Counted from the stretch's first letter, positions 1 to 12,313 are shown. The stretch: DNA of 64,000 nucleotides from Juglans regia (GCF_001411555.2 NC_049911.1:1116001-1180000); one strand, 5' to 3'. Program-made: numbers and translations. The notes: generated from the letters alone by a model not told the origin.

Positions 1-536
1 TCCCAAAGCCTCTTTCTTTGTGTGGACAGCGTCTTTGGGTAAGATCCTCACTATGGATAATCTAAGAAAGAGGAGGATACTTATTGCAGATTGGTGTTGT
101 ATGTGCAAAAGCGGTGGTGAGTCGGTAAATCATCTACTTTTACACTGTGAGATAGCCAAGACTATTTGGGACGAGGTGTTTAAAAGAATGGATATGGCGT
201 GGGTTATGCCGGAAACAGTTTTGGATGTATTGGCATGCTGGAATTCTATCCGTGGGGTGAGACAGATCAAAGCAGTGTGGAAGATGATCCCTATTTGTAT
301 TATGTGGTGTTTATGGCAGGAACGAAATGAGAGGACTTTTGAAGACAGAGAGATCTGTGGAGGAGCTAAAATTGTTATTTTTTAGAACTCTTTGTACTTG
401 GGCCATTGCTGTAGACTTAAATGGCATGGACCTTCATGAATTCCTAGTTTCCAACATGCCTACATAAATAGGGCATTTTCTCTGTATCTTGACACTTTGG
501 TGATTTAATAAAGTCTTATTTTACTTATAAAAAAAA
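1..536 (+). mobile_element. LINE 3' fragment (zf-RVT domain) in HASTY intron
   Basis: The reading frame from about 20 to 385 encodes the zinc-binding domain found at the C-terminus of plant L1-type reverse transcriptases: WTASLGKILTMDNL, then a C-x2-C...H-x4-H/C pattern (CCMCKSGGESVNHLLLHC), then CIMWCLWQERNERTFED. A frame change near 345 lets a further C-terminal stretch (VEELKLLFF) continue in another frame. The unit ends in an AATAAA-like stretch and an A-run near 528-536, as expected for a LINE 3' end. It lies upstream of the first visible HASTY exon, so it is probably intronic. It is dead: only the last ~180 codons are present. Confidence 0.85.
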
Positions 537-540
537 ATGT

Positions 541-1408
541 ATGGTGGGGGATCAACCCTTGAAGGCCTTTTTTCCGGAGTGAGGATTTTTTGCAATAAGG
601 AGGCCTTGGCGGCAGATTTTTGGCAACTACCTGACAATACTAGGTGATGAAACATCGCTTTTTTTCAATCAGGACAAGAAGGTGAATTGGAGTTGGTTTC
701 CTCGTTCTTCAACCTATTGTACCCCACTAGGCTGAGTGTTGGTTGTGAAGATAAGATTGGATGGGTTTTGTCCAAAAGAAGGAAGTTTGAGGTCAACTTC
801 TTATCCCTTTGGTGCATTGGTACTACTCCCTAGAAAGGAATTTGGTGGAAGAAAGCTTCGCTGCCAGTGGATTTCTGCATTTGAACAGCTGCATTGGGGA
901 AGATCTTAACTTTAACCATGGATAATCTGAGGAGAATCTTTGTATTGGTGCTGCCTGTGCAAGAAGAGCGGGAAAACTATGGATCATTTATTTTGTACTG
1001 TAAAGTTATTACAACAATATGGGCTTCGATGGTCCAGATTTTCGGTATTAATTGGGGTGATGTCCCAAAGGATTGTATGGTTCCTAGCTTGTTGAAGAAG
1101 TCACTGTAGGTTATTGCAGCGTGATAGCTTGGTGTGTGGTTCCTTTATGTGTAATGTGGTGCATGTGGAATGAACATAGCACTTGGAACTTCAAAGATGG
1201 GGAGAATACTATGGATGAGCTATAAACATATTACTATGAGCTCTTTTTGGATGTCAGCATAGAGTAGTTCTGATTTTTCTAATTATCTTGGTTTTCTGTC
1301 TTCTTGTTTTTCCTCTCTTTCCTAGTTCTGTGCTTTCTCTTGTATACACTGTGTACTTGGGTTGCACCCCTTTGTGCTTTTAATAAAATTGACCGACTTA
1401 TCCAAAAA
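541..1408 (+). mobile_element. Second degenerate LINE 3' fragment
   Basis: This stretch carries another decayed copy of a related LINE. Near 740-800 the frame gives DKIGWVLSKRRKFEV, typical of the region between reverse transcriptase and the zinc domain. Near 880-1000 it gives a second TAALGKILTLTMDNLRR block with several stops and frameshifts. The 3' end has the usual GTGTACTTGGGTTGCACCCC tract, TTTTAATAAAATT and a short A-run near 1408. It directly abuts the fragment at 1-536, so the two are either a tandem or a nested insertion in the same HASTY intron. Confidence 0.75.
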
Positions 1409-1955
1409 AGTGTTGGGAATGAATCGTATCATCAAGGTGCCATGAAGTTGTGATTATGTATTTGCAATGGTTACCCATAAAAAATGTATTCCATATCGTA
1501 AAATACAGTTATTGTGTCATGAACATAGTATGGTATGGGTTGGGATTTAAAAATTGTTCAGTCTCTCTTAGGCCACATTTAGCTCATAATCTAGAAATAT
1601 GGTATTTTTCATCTAATTGCATTTTTTTTTTAGAAAAGCTATTTATATTGTTTATATTAACGAGAAAAAAGGAATTAATGAAAGAAAGAAAAAATAGTAG
1701 TTTATGCTGTTTTGCATTATCATATGGGCTTTTTTTCCTATGCTTGGGTTTTATGATTAAATCATCAGGGGGATGGTCTTGGAGTGGGGGTAATGCGTCT
1801 TTTTAAGTAGTTCGCAATTTTCATCAGAGAGGTTAAAACTTAAGGGATTTAATATCTTTGGCCATGGTAGCTTGTATTAGTAAAGGTTTTTGAATTCTTC
1901 TTCTTGTCTGTTCTTTCTGGGGTTTCTTCTACTGATTCATGATCTCTTATTGCAG

Positions 1956-4900
1956 TCAGAGTTGATCCGGTTTATTGCGTCTTACAAGCCTCTAATAGCT
2001 GGTGCTAAAGTTTCTGAAAGAATTATTACAATCATCAAACACCTGTTGCTTTCTCAAATGCCTTCTCAGGTTTGCACTTGCTTATATGATTTATCCATTC
2101 TGGAGTTGCCAGATCTCCAGCAATGCTCTATCCCTATATTAGAAATGACAGTTTGCTGCTATGCACATGCTTTCTGAATTTCAGGACTTGGCTGTGATGG
2201 AAAGTATGCAATTGGCTCTAGATAATGTTGTGAATGCAGTCTTTGATGGAACAAATGAATTTGGCGGGGGTAGTTCTGAAGTTCAACTTGCACTGTGTAG
2301 AATATTTGAAGGTTTTTTAGCAACTTCTTCTGTATCTTATTTCAATATTTAAATTTTTATTTTTGAGTCCTTAAAAACTTTGGTTACTTGATCTTAAGGT
2401 TTACTCCAGCAACTTCTTGCTTTGAAGTGGACTGAGCCAGCACTTGTGCAAGTGCTTGGACACTATTTAGATGCACTGGGTCCCTTCCTGAAGTACTTCC
2501 CAGATGCAGTTGGTAGTGTCATCAATAAGCTATTCGAGCTCCTAAACTCACTTCCTCTTGTTGTTAAGGTTCCCTTCAATTTTTATTTTTTTTTATAAGG
2601 TTCCCTTCAAATTGAACTGGAAATGAAGACTTAAATTTGAAGGGAAAATTTGAAGTCATTTCCAGTTCAATTCGCACAAAGAGTACCAAAGCTTGCAACT
2701 TAAAACCATGTTTGGTTGGCAGGATCCTTCCACAAGTAGTGCACGACATGCGAGGCTGCAGATTTGTACATCATTTATTCGAATAGCCAAAGCTGCTGAC
2801 AAAAGCATTCTGCCTCACATGAAGGTGACTTCTTTTTTCCACATTTTATTGAACGAACTCTAGAGGGCTCAAACTAAAATTTGGAATTTCTTGTATGCAT
2901 ATTTGACCATATAAGGTTTTTTTTAAGCCTGATGTAAATTATAGGATAATGCAGGGCCAAATGACTCATTATATGCAAATCTGATCAATCATTGGCAACC
3001 AAGAGATGAATCATTATCCAGATAAGGCCTAGTTAATTCTGAAACTGAAATTACTTAAGTTGTTCTGGTAATTTTGCTGGAATTGTAATTATAAAAATAA
3101 AAATAAAAAACAAAAATTTACTGGAATTGCGACAGGATTTTTCCCCAAGCAAAGGTCCCTTTGGATTGCCATTGATAGCAGTCTTAGGAGAACTCTAAAA
3201 AGCCTCCTGTTGCCACATCCTCTTCAGGCAATTTTGTGAGGAGATCATTAGTAGACTTTAAAAAAAGTGAAGTAATCCTTACTATAACCTTTCAGAAGAA
3301 GAAATCTTCAACAACTCGGATAATTACTTCAATAGTCTAAATGGGAGCTACAGGAAGCTCTTTTTTGGTGTGTAAGAGTGAATTAATCATGCAAGACTAC
3401 CTTAGCACGGGCTTAGTTAGCCTTGTTGACACCACTTCTTTCTTTGTTCCTCTGTTTTATGCAGTTTTTGTTTCCATCTTTGGCTTCTTGTAATGAAATG
3501 TTATTCCTTTTTGTAAGTAAAAAGGAAGGAACCCAAACTTTTGGCCTCCACTTGTTCATAGGAAAAAAGGAGAGAGAGAGAGAGAGGAGAGAGAGTTCCT
3601 GCACATTGTAATATAAATTAGGGCTTTTTTTGTTTTTATCATGAACATTTTTTTACGGAATCATTTCGGACCATATCATTGCTAAAGTCTCCCAGTGGTA
3701 GTTTGTAACAACAATGGGATGCTGTAGATCGTTTAATTTTATTGCAATGAATAGCTTGCAACATTGATAAGTATTTAGATAGTGTTACGATTGGCAATGA
3801 TGTGTAGGAAAGTGACGGTCGAAATTGGATGTTTTCTTATCAAGGGAGTGAAGCTTTTATTCTTCAGGACCATTCCTCTGGAATCTGTTTCACTTTGTCT
3901 TGGCTGTCTCTCATTTACTTGCACAATGTCTTTTTTTTTTTTTTTTTTGGATGTCGGGGAACCTCTCCAAGGCAGGGCCCTTCGGATCCACCCTTGCAGA
4001 GTAAACCCTGGTCCTGTGCACCGCACCCTCAAAAGTTTCCCTACACGGAACTAGTTAAATCGCTGACTTTTCACTAGGAGGTGTTGCCCCAAATGATTGT
4101 TTGCACCCATAAGGTGTTGAACCTTGGACCTTGAAGGGATTGTTACCCCAAGATCAAGGCCTTCATCACTTGGGCCAACCCTTTGGGGTTTTATTTGCAC
4201 AATGTAGTAGCTATACTGATTTATTTTACAGTTCTTCTGGCCCTGGATTTTTCCTTCATATAAAAGCTGCTCTCTAATATACTTCCAGAATGTGATAAAT
4301 GTTGTGAGAGCCTGACACTTCTGTAACATGAGAAGCTCTGAACACAGCAGTGAAAAAGTAAACTTACTCCAAAATAAGTACTACCGTCCCCATTGCCTTT
4401 GCATGCTTGACTGTGTGTATATACATACAGGTATATTTTTCAGAGTTAAGATTTCTCAAAGCATAAAAAGGAAAGTTGATTTATATAACCATATGCTTGC
4501 ATAAAAGAACCTAAGAGATAATATCTGGTATTTCAATCTTTTTGTTCATTTTGTAATGTTTTCTCTATGAAGGGTATAGCTGACACCATGGCATATATGC
4601 AAAGAGAAGGTTGTTTGCTTCGTGGTGAGCATAATCTTCTTGGGGAAGCATTTCTCGTAATGGCCTCTGCTGCGGGGTAATTTCTGCTAGTTTCCTGTGT
4701 TTACAAGTCTTATTTTGTTTATTCTCAACATTATTCGAAAGCTTTTATGATTGGTGCAGGATTCAACAGCAGCAAGAAGTTCTGGCATGGTTATTAGAAC
4801 CCTTGAGCCAACAATGGACGCAGGTTGAGTGGCAAAATAACTATTTGTCTGAACCGCTAGGTCTGGTTCGCTTGTTCTCTGAGACACCAACCATGTGGTC

Positions 4901-7900
4901 TATTTTCCACACTATTACATTCTTTGAGAAGGCGCTTAAGAGGAGTGGATTTAGGAGAGCCCAGTCAAATTTACAAAACAACTTGACATCTAGCTCTACA
5001 TTGCTGCACCCAATTGGTTCTCATCTGTCTTGGATGCTGCCTCCTCTTTTAAAAGTATGCCCGCCACTCCCAATAATCTGGCCCCGTTCAATATTCTCAT
5101 TAGTTTGCTACTTAAGTGTGTTATTTTTAGGGCCATGTGATTTTTCTTTCCTTGTAAGTTTAAGATAGTAATGATTGCAGCATATCCTTGCAGCTGCTCC
5201 GTGCTATACATTCTCTTTGGTCTCCATCTATATATCAAATTCTACCCGGAGAGGTAAAAGCTGCAATGACCATGACTGATTCCGAGCTATTCAGCCTCTT
5301 AGGGGAAGGGGTTCCTAAATTATCAAAGGGTGTATTAACTTTCACAGATGGATCTTATGCTGACATGGGTAAGGAAGGAACTGCAGAGCCAAACGAGTCT
5401 GATATACGAAACTGGCTGAAAGGTATCAGGGACAGTGGGTACGTATGTCTTCCTTTGGGCTTTTAATTTCTTAAAGGTGTTTCCTTTCTAAATGTATTTT
5501 GATACTGTTTTCTTCCCCTACTCCTTTTTGGCCTTCTCATTAAATGCATTTACATCGAAGATAAAGAAATAGGGAAAAGATGCCTCAAATAAGTACAGAA
5601 GACACTGCCGTGCTGGGAGTTTAGTTTTCAGGGGAGAGATAGGGGGACAGAGAGAGAGAGAGAAGCTTGCTTTAAACCATATTTCTAGCGTTGAACTTTT
5701 ATATGCTTCACTGTGTCAGATGCAAAGAAAAATGGAAATATTATATGGCTTAATCGATCATGCGCAACAGTATTTGCATTCCACTGAGGTATTATATACC
5801 ATAGTATGTATGAGGCAGAGGAATATTTTTCACAAATTTGGCAATGGAGGCCTTAAATAACTCAAATTTGAATTACTGAAATATTTTCCCAAGATATTCC
5901 GAGCTGTTTATCAGAGAGAGTATGGTTTGCTTCTTCCCTGATCTTTGATATGAAGATAGAAGTTCCGCCAAACAATTCTAATGAATAATGAAAGATATGC
6001 CTGCGAAGTTTCTTTAATCTTTTAGATATAAATTCTGCTTCAGGTTTGGCTGTTCTATATTTGTGAAGTACTGTGAATGAAAATAAAAAACTTCGCATTG
6101 CCAAGTATTTTCTTCATAAATTAGTTTAGTTTGTGGGGTAACTTTTAGCTTCATCTGAGAAAAAAAAAATTTGAAGTCATAAGTGAAGTATCTATGAACA
6201 TCTTCGAATGCCTTCTTATTAGTTGCCCTTATTTTAGCAAGGATGGCTTTGTTTCCATAATTTGTATACTTTAGAACACTGCATCTTTATAACTATAAAG
6301 GTAAATTACTTGCTGAGGACTTGGGAATTCTTTTTTGGTGACTGGCAGAGCCACAGAGTGAAGAAATTGATTTTTCTAATTAAATTTACTATATCTATCT
6401 AAAAATATTTTTTGGTTCAATTCAGTGTTCCTCTCTTGACTGCATGTGGAATTTGTTGCTAAACAGTTCTGATAGATTGAAGTTTTACTTGAGATGCAAA
6501 TGGCTTGTCTTACTTGGTTAGAATATCTTTCGTGCCATTATAATCTTTATAATTATAATCCTATACTTTAATGACATATTAGTAAGATAAGGGATAATTG
6601 ATATTTTAAGGTAGTTTTGTCATGTACTACCTGTTATACTGGTTGATGTGAACGGTTTCCTTTCCAGTGCTAATGCGACTTTTATAATTTTAGGTATAAT
6701 GTATTGGGCCTGTCAACCACCATTGGGGATTCATTTTTCCAAGCTTCGGATATACATTCAGTTGCTTTAGCCCTAGTGGAGAATATTCAGTCAATGGAGT
6801 TCAGGCATATAAGGCTGCTTGTTCATTCATTTTTTATTCCTTTGGTTAAATATTGCCCTTCTGATATGTGGGAGATCTGGCTAGAAAAACTTCTGCACCC
6901 TTTATTTCATTATTCTCAGCAAGCTCTCAGCTGCTCATGGTCCAGTCTTCTGCATGAAGGCAGGGTAAGGGTTCCAAACATTCACAAAATATTTGCTGGG
7001 TCAGACTTACAAGTGGAAGTAATGGAAGAAAAGCTACTTCGAGATCTAACTCGTGAAATATGTTCACTCCTCTCTGCTATTGCTGGGCCACCACTAAATA
7101 CTGTCCTTACTTCTTTAGAACAGTCTGGGCATATTAGCCGTGTGGATACGTCTTCTCTTAAAGATTTGGATGCATATGGATCGAACTCTTTGGTTGGGTA
7201 TGTGGATTGTCATTGTTTCTAGAGTTTTTCTTGTGTCGTCTGGGAGTCCTTTTACATCCCCGTGATTTTTTTTGGTCTATAAGTTTGATTGTGCGGAATG
7301 ATAATTATCTTTGATCTTTTCCCCCTTTTTTTGACCAAGTTGTCGAAAAATATTTAGTCCAACAAAATCTAATTTTGACTGAAAAAGTGTAATTTGTTTG
7401 CAGTTTCCTGTTGATGCACAAAAGTCTAGCCATTCCGGCCTTGCAGATATGTTTAGAAGCCTTCACTTGGACAGACGGTGAAGCCGTGACAAAAATTTCT
7501 TCCTTCTGTGCTGCTGTGGTTGTCCTAACTATATCAACGAATAATGCAGAACTTCTACAATTTGTTTCTAAAGATTTGTTTTCTGCAATTATCCAAGGAT
7601 TGGCACTCGAGTCAAATGCTATTATCAGTGCAGATCTGGTTGCTCTCTGTCGTGAAATATTTGTTTATCTCTGTGATAGGGATCCAGCTCCCAGGCAGGT
7701 TGGTAGTGATTCCTCATTTTGTTTTGTCTTGGCATATGATGTTTATGAGCAAGTAAACTTTGATAAAAGGAGTATCTTGAAAGTAATTAATGCTAGGATC
7801 TTCCTGTTTTGTTGCCCCAGATTTTGCTCTCACTCCCGTGTATCAAACCACATGATTTGGTTTCTTTTGAAGAAGCTTTGACGAAGACATCAAGTCCTAA

Positions 7901-8449
7901 GGAACAGAAGCAGCATATGAGGAGCTTGCTTTTTTTAGCTTCTGGAAACAAGTTAAAAGCCCTTGCTGCTCAGAAAAGTGTAAATGTTATTACAAATGTT
8001 TCAAGTAAGCACTCTGACTTCTTTATTGCGTTTTTTTTCTTTTTCACATGCAAGAGCATTTTGGGTGACCCTTAGGCCGCTGCAGTTATGTTGTAGAATC
8101 TTCCCTACTGTTGATAATATGCTTTAGTTTTAGACTCACAGTTCCTTAAGGTTTAAGGATCATGAAAAAGTGGGATACAGTCGTAGTTGCAAAATACTAA
8201 TTACTATGTTTCTCGACTTCACGCTATTTATTTTTGGTCTGGGTTTTCCATCTGTCCAATGGAATTCCATTACTATGAGGCCGAGGAGTGTTATAGAGAT
8301 CTGTTACTCCTCTCTCAATCATATAATCAGAGGCACCATTCTCTCTATATTCTGCAAGTGTTAATCCTTCGACTTTCGATCAGTGCTGAAATGGAATTCC
8401 ATTATTATGAGGCCAAGGGATGTTATAGAAATCTGTTGCTCCCTCTATG

Positions 8450-8495
<46 letters not shown>

Positions 8496-9292
8496 GCGGG
8501 GGGCATAGAATGTTATGGGGATCTCTCTCAGTAGGGAGTTCTGTGAACTTCTCTTTCTGGTATCTTTGGAATTTAAATGCTCAAAGATTCTCCTGCAACT
8601 TTGACTTGTCAAAAAAAAATATCCAACAACTTCGGTTTAGAACCTTCAAACTGTGAGAATAAAGTGGTGGCTCAATCTCTTAGGATGACCGAAGAAAAAG
8701 GGTGGATGGGAGTCAGGGTCTGTAATAGTCCAACTAATCCTATTATATTTTTAATGACGAGGAATCCCATGCAAATGTAACGTCTTTAATCCTGACTATA
8801 CATGCCCACATCACGCAAGTCACGTAAATCTGGCCTAGAAATTATTTGCACCCAAGGGTTTGAATTTTAGACTTGGGAGAGTATACTCCCAAGATCAAGA
8901 CTCTTACCACTTAAGCCAACCCTGAGAAGTTTTGAAGATAATAAATTGAAACGCAATGTTTTAAGAAGTTGGAAAATTGACTTAAATACTCTTTTGCCCT
9001 TGGTTGGTACGTTCTGCGAGTTGATCTCTCACGTCCTATGGTTTAAGCTTAAGAATCTTATTTACCGGTCAAAAAAAATAACATGCTTAAACATACAAAT
9101 AACGCATTTCCATTATAAGTGATGCTTTTATATTTATTTTCGGCGGTACATTCTGCCATTAGATAGCCTGTTAGTGTCACAATTTACTTACCGGTTGCAC
9201 TCCTACTTTCAGCGAGGCCTCGCAATTTGGTGAATACTGCAGAAACCAGATCTGATGATGGGGATGTTGTGGGGTTGGCAGCCATTTTGTGA
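1956..9292 (+). CDS. HST: HASTY / exportin-5 orthologue, 3' part (11 exons, 739 aa)
   Basis: Importin-beta-family nuclear export receptor. In Arabidopsis HASTY acts in miRNA biogenesis and movement; that role is family knowledge. Exons: 1956-2069, 2185-2311, 2399-2568, 2723-2824, 4573-4676, 4760-5054, 5194-5438, 6694-7197, 7404-7698, 7821-8004, 9213-9292. All junctions are GT-AG and the phases close exactly (2220 nt, TGA at 9290). Recognition rests on blocks such as ALKWTEPALVQVLGHYLDAL, EVLAWLLEPLSQQW, LLRDLTREICSLL, ICREIF-like and LSLPCIKPHDL, which follow my memory of Arabidopsis HST exon by exon. The family is about 1200 aa, so roughly the first 460 residues lie left of the window. The protein is an all-helical HEAT repeat solenoid with no membrane segment. 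The last short exon (ending DVVGLAAIL) lies 1.2 kb beyond the previous one and is the least certain, although its phase and stop fit. Confidence 0.95.
2610..2672. repeat. 17-bp perfect inverted repeat in HASTY intron
   Basis: The 17 bases at 2610-2626 (AATTGAACTGGAAATGA) are the exact reverse complement of 2656-2672, separated by a 29-base AT-rich loop that itself contains TTTGAAGGG-type repeats of the flank. It lies in the intron between the exons ending at 2568 and starting at 2723. It is probably a small foldback relic. Confidence 0.6.
3930..4189 (-). mobile_element. tRNA-derived SINE with 16-bp target-site duplication
   Basis: Read on the minus strand, the element starts with a tRNA-like head: box A-like TTGGCCCAAGTGATGAAGG (complement of 4158-4178) and box B-like AGGTTCAACACCT (complement of 4112-4124), about 40 bases apart. 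It ends in an A-tail, seen as the T-run after 3930 on the plus strand. The flanks 3914-3929 (TTTACTTGCACAATGT) and 4190-4205 (TTTATTTGCACAATGT) agree at 15 of 16 positions and form a target-site duplication. The insertion lies in the 1.7-kb HASTY intron 2825-4572, antisense to the gene. Length is about 260 bp. Confidence 0.85.
8259..8442. repeat. 52-bp imperfect direct repeat
   Basis: The sequence ATGGAATTCCATTACTATGA at 8259 and the following bases to 8310 recur at 8391-8442 with about six substitutions, 132 bp apart. The pair lies in the last HASTY intron, just before a GA microsatellite. Confidence 0.7.
8454..8492. repeat. (GA)n microsatellite
   Basis: About 19 consecutive GA units followed by a G-rich patch (GGGGGCGGGGGG) in the last intron of HASTY. 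Confidence 0.95.
8780..8925 (-). mobile_element. SINE copy (5' head), minus strand
   Basis: The complement of 8901-8921 reads GGTTGGCTTAAGTGGTAAGAG, a good tRNA box A. The complement of 8856-8866 reads AATTCAAACCC, a box B-like core. The head CTTGATCTTGGG is shared with the SINE at 3930-4189, so both look like one family. I could not place its 3' end or a target-site duplication, so the left limit is approximate. It sits in the last HASTY intron. Confidence 0.6.
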
Positions 9293-10900
9293 TGGATTTA
9301 TAAGATCATGGTGGATTTCTTGTACAGAATTGAAGTTTTATCAGAACAAGGGGATATCTTGTCCGACATATTCCTTGGTATGAGGCATCTTTTTCGCGCC
9401 GAAGGTCCACAGAGGTTCACCCCCCGGACACTACCCCAAATGGAAGGTTTTGACCTGTTGTGTATAAATGTTTTTGGGCATTTCATTATTCCTCTGGTAC
9501 GTATTGCCATACAAGTTAGACCCTTTTTTCATCTAATTCTCTTTATTTAGATTTCATCTTTTCTTTTACCAAATTGCCTCATCTAAATCCTGTGAAATAA
9601 GCTGTTCATTATGTTGGTAGCTTCACTTGTTCGCAGTGTGGGATAACTGTCAATGTTCCGAGGCAGATATAGGGTTGTCAAATGCTATTTTGTTCAAATG
9701 CTTGCGGCATCTCCATCTGCTTAATATGCCATGTGTAATGTCCCTTTCAATTGTTATCTTACCCTCCAATATTTTTGAAAGCGGTCAAAAAAGCCAACAT
9801 AATAATACAAGGGTAGAAAAAAAACAAGACAAAAATGTCAAGGCAGGGGTGTTTTCAGTTCAAGCTTGTGTCGTGCATTAGCAAACAAAGGCAAAGATGT
9901 TAAATAATGGATTATGAAGACGATATTGATGTTAGAGCTGGATTTTGCAGTTGTTTTGTGGAATTACCACTGGCGTGGAAGATCGCCAATGAGATTTAGC
10001 AAGGTTGGCATTTTACATTTACAAAGCATAGCCATTTTACATTCGCTAATATGATGACACGTTTTAAGTAAATAGTTATTTAATTTAAATGGTTAACTTA
10101 TAAAATTGCTTCAAATATGTCATGACAAAATATATAATGAAGAACTCGACATTTTAGAATCTCGGCAGGTAGGTCTAAATTGACATAGTTAGGCCTCGTT
10201 TGGAACTGGACTGAATTGAGATTAATTTAATTCAATCTAAGTTTAAGTCGAGTCTAATATCTAAATTTCAAATTCTCAAATTATTTACTTCATTTCAACT
10301 TCAAATATTTTTACATTCGAGACTAATAATCTTTTTCAACTTAGAACTTTATGCGGGACTCGTAATTTTTTTCAATTTTTCATAAATATATTTAAACTCA
10401 TCTTAATATTCAAACACATCTAAATTCATTTTGGGTGAGTTTCATAAAATTTATTTTACTATATCAATTTATTACTATTCATAAAGAACTTAACTTTAAT
10501 CCACATCTAAACAGGGCCTTAGAATTGGGATTGGGGTGAATTTGTTACCATACTAATCATTTTCGTGCTCACTAATCATTTAAGAGTATATGGCAAAACT
10601 ACTTTTGGCCATAAAAGAGAGAGAAATGATACTTGCTACCATTTACAACGGCAAAAGCATTGCCAAGTGCCAACAGAATCGAATCTACCATGGAAAAAGC
10701 ACTTGTGCAAAAAGGGAAAAGAAAGATTACTGACGAATTTCCCCATTGATGAAAGTTGCCATTTATTTTTATCCCAAGGAGGAGGATCTAGGTTTGAATG
10801 GCAGCTTGAAGAACGGTAGGTGAAGAGTGTTAGATATGTAGAAAAAAAAAAAAAGTGGGATTTGGTTGCAAATGTGAATGAGTAGACAGATGGATGCTTC
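9293..10900. other. HASTY 3' flank and spacer
   Basis: The first several hundred bases are probably HASTY 3' UTR and trailer. Short open frames here (for example 9308-9550 and 9627-9881) match no protein I recognise and show no splice-supported extension. One MITE at 10192-10518 is listed separately. Nothing else is supported. Confidence 0.5.
10192..10518. mobile_element. Tourist-like MITE copy 1 (TSD TTA)
   Basis: Starts GGCCTCGTTTGGAACTG and ends CATCTAAACAGGGCC. It is flanked on both sides by TTA (10189-10191 and 10519-10521). The interior is AT-rich and non-coding. TIR and 3-bp TSD fit the PIF/Harbinger (Tourist) type. Confidence 0.8.
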
Positions 10901-10956
10901 TATGCTAAGCAATTCCCTTTATAAACACCAGGAACCCCTTCTAAACCAAAGCCTTC

Positions 10957-10963
10957 TATAAAA
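10957..10963 (+). promoter_or_regulatory. TATA box of first Gly/Pro-Cys microprotein gene
   Basis: TATAAAA in the context TTCTATAAAAGTTGCC, 117 bases before the ATG at 11080. A second, weaker candidate (TATAAAC) is at 10920. The paralogous gene has its TATA box at nearly the same distance (103 bases). Confidence 0.6.
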
Positions 10964-11079
10964 GTTGCCAGAGAGTGAACAGAAACTTTGGTTATTGCTC
11001 AAGTGCTGCGAGAGAGAGAGAGTGCAACCTTCGTTTTGGGTTCTGCAGATTGTTGTGGTTAACGTAGAGAGGTCTAGCA

Positions 11080-11731
11080 ATGGGTCCAGGAGGACCAGGA
11101 GGGCCTGGAGGGCCTGGTTGGGGAGGTCCCCCGGGCCCTGGTGGGCCGGGACCCTTTGGTGGCTTTTTTAACGTCATTGGTTCCTGGTATGCATCTACAT
11201 CAATTCAAAATTACATATTCTCTCCTCTCTTTTTTTTTCTTTTTTACCATTTTTTTCAATTATTTAAATATTTTCTCTCACTATTCTTCATTTTCTGAAG
11301 TATTTACTTGGTTTTCAAAAAAGAAAATGCTTTAACCATAAAGTGATTACACAAAAATAAATCTAATGTGGCTTGATGTAGTACATCAGATTATAAAGTT
11401 ACTTTTATTACAAAGTAGATCTAACGGATTCTATGAAACCACATCAGTTTGTGGGTTTATTTTATATAATATCTTTATTTCTGTCGCAGTTATTTTTAAA
11501 AAATCACCTATATTTATTAAGATTAATGGTCTTTATTAAGGGAAAATTCTTTTCAATTGGCAAAAGTGATGAAATGTTCAGTATAAATTGCATTTTTTTT
11601 TTTTCTAATTTGTTTCTTTTATTTGATGTTATGGCTGCAGCCTGACTTTCATATGTTGTTGCTGGTTGCTACAAGATTGCTTTGGTGGGCCTGGAGGCCC
11701 ACCTGGTCCACCGGGACCACCTGGACCATAA
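11080..11731 (+). CDS. 65-aa Gly/Pro-rich CYSTM-like microprotein (gene A, 2 exons)
   Basis: Exons 11080-11186 and 11641-11731 with a 454-bp GT-AG intron; the intron splits a TGC (Cys36) codon as TG|C. Residues 1-28 are GGP/GPG repeats with one Trp (GPGGPGGPGGPGWGGPPGPG), then a linker FFNVIGS. Residues 36-49 form a cysteine core (CLTFICCCWLLQDC), and residues 51-65 form a collagen-like tail of GGP/GPP triplets. The core spacing C-x4-CCC-x5-C is that of the plant CYSTM module, a short cysteine-rich tail-anchor-like segment linked to stress responses. Unlike classic CYSTM proteins, which end at the module, this one carries a Gly/Pro tail after it. No signal peptide is visible. The start context (AGCAATGGG) is good and no in-frame ATG precedes it. 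Membrane location is inference; function is unknown. Confidence 0.8.
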
Positions 11732-12123
11732 TCATCTCATCCTCCATCCTACGGTACCATCCATACAATCACTGCGTGCTGCTGCTGCTGTTTTAGCTTT
11801 CAAAGTCATTTGTAATTTTTCCTTAAGAGTTCATCATGTCCATCTGTTATGCGAAAATAATGACTGATTTGGAGCCAAAGTTACTGTATTGTTGAAGAAC
11901 ATCACTGTTCTTTTAGTTCTCTCACTTCATGTCTTTCTTTCTCAATGGCTGGCTGTTCTACATTTGTGCTGATTATCGAATCAAACTGTTATTCATGATT
12001 CCATAATCCAATCGTTTACATATATTTGTAACGTCAAATTATCGAAAGACTCCAATGATATAATTGATTGGAATACTGATCTTCTGGAATTCTTATTCGT
12101 GATCCATCATCAACTTGTGAGAG

Positions 12124-12137
12124 ACTCTCTCTCTCTC

Positions 12138-12171
<34 letters not shown>
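12124..12171. repeat. (CT)n microsatellite
   Basis: About 24 CT units with one CC interruption, about 400 bp downstream of the first microprotein gene. Confidence 0.95.
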
Positions 12172-12313
12172 AACTTTACCTCGTTATGATTCTTAACTAC
12201 AAATTCAGGACCGAGATTTCACATAAAAGTTTTCTTGTAAATTCATATGATTCCCATTACTTGAGCTTGTTCTTAAGTGGGATTTTTTTTTTTTTTTAGC
12301 AATTTTTCTTTAA

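Noticed and set aside
3423..3611. Short overlapping frames on both strands around a GA tract
   Set aside because: They depend on the GA repeat and lie inside a HASTY intron.
9308..9550. 80-codon frame after the HASTY stop
   Set aside because: No recognised homology and no splice extension; more likely 3' UTR or trailer.
10992..11177. 61-codon Pro-rich frame on the minus strand
   Set aside because: Antisense reading of the GGP-coding exon of gene A.
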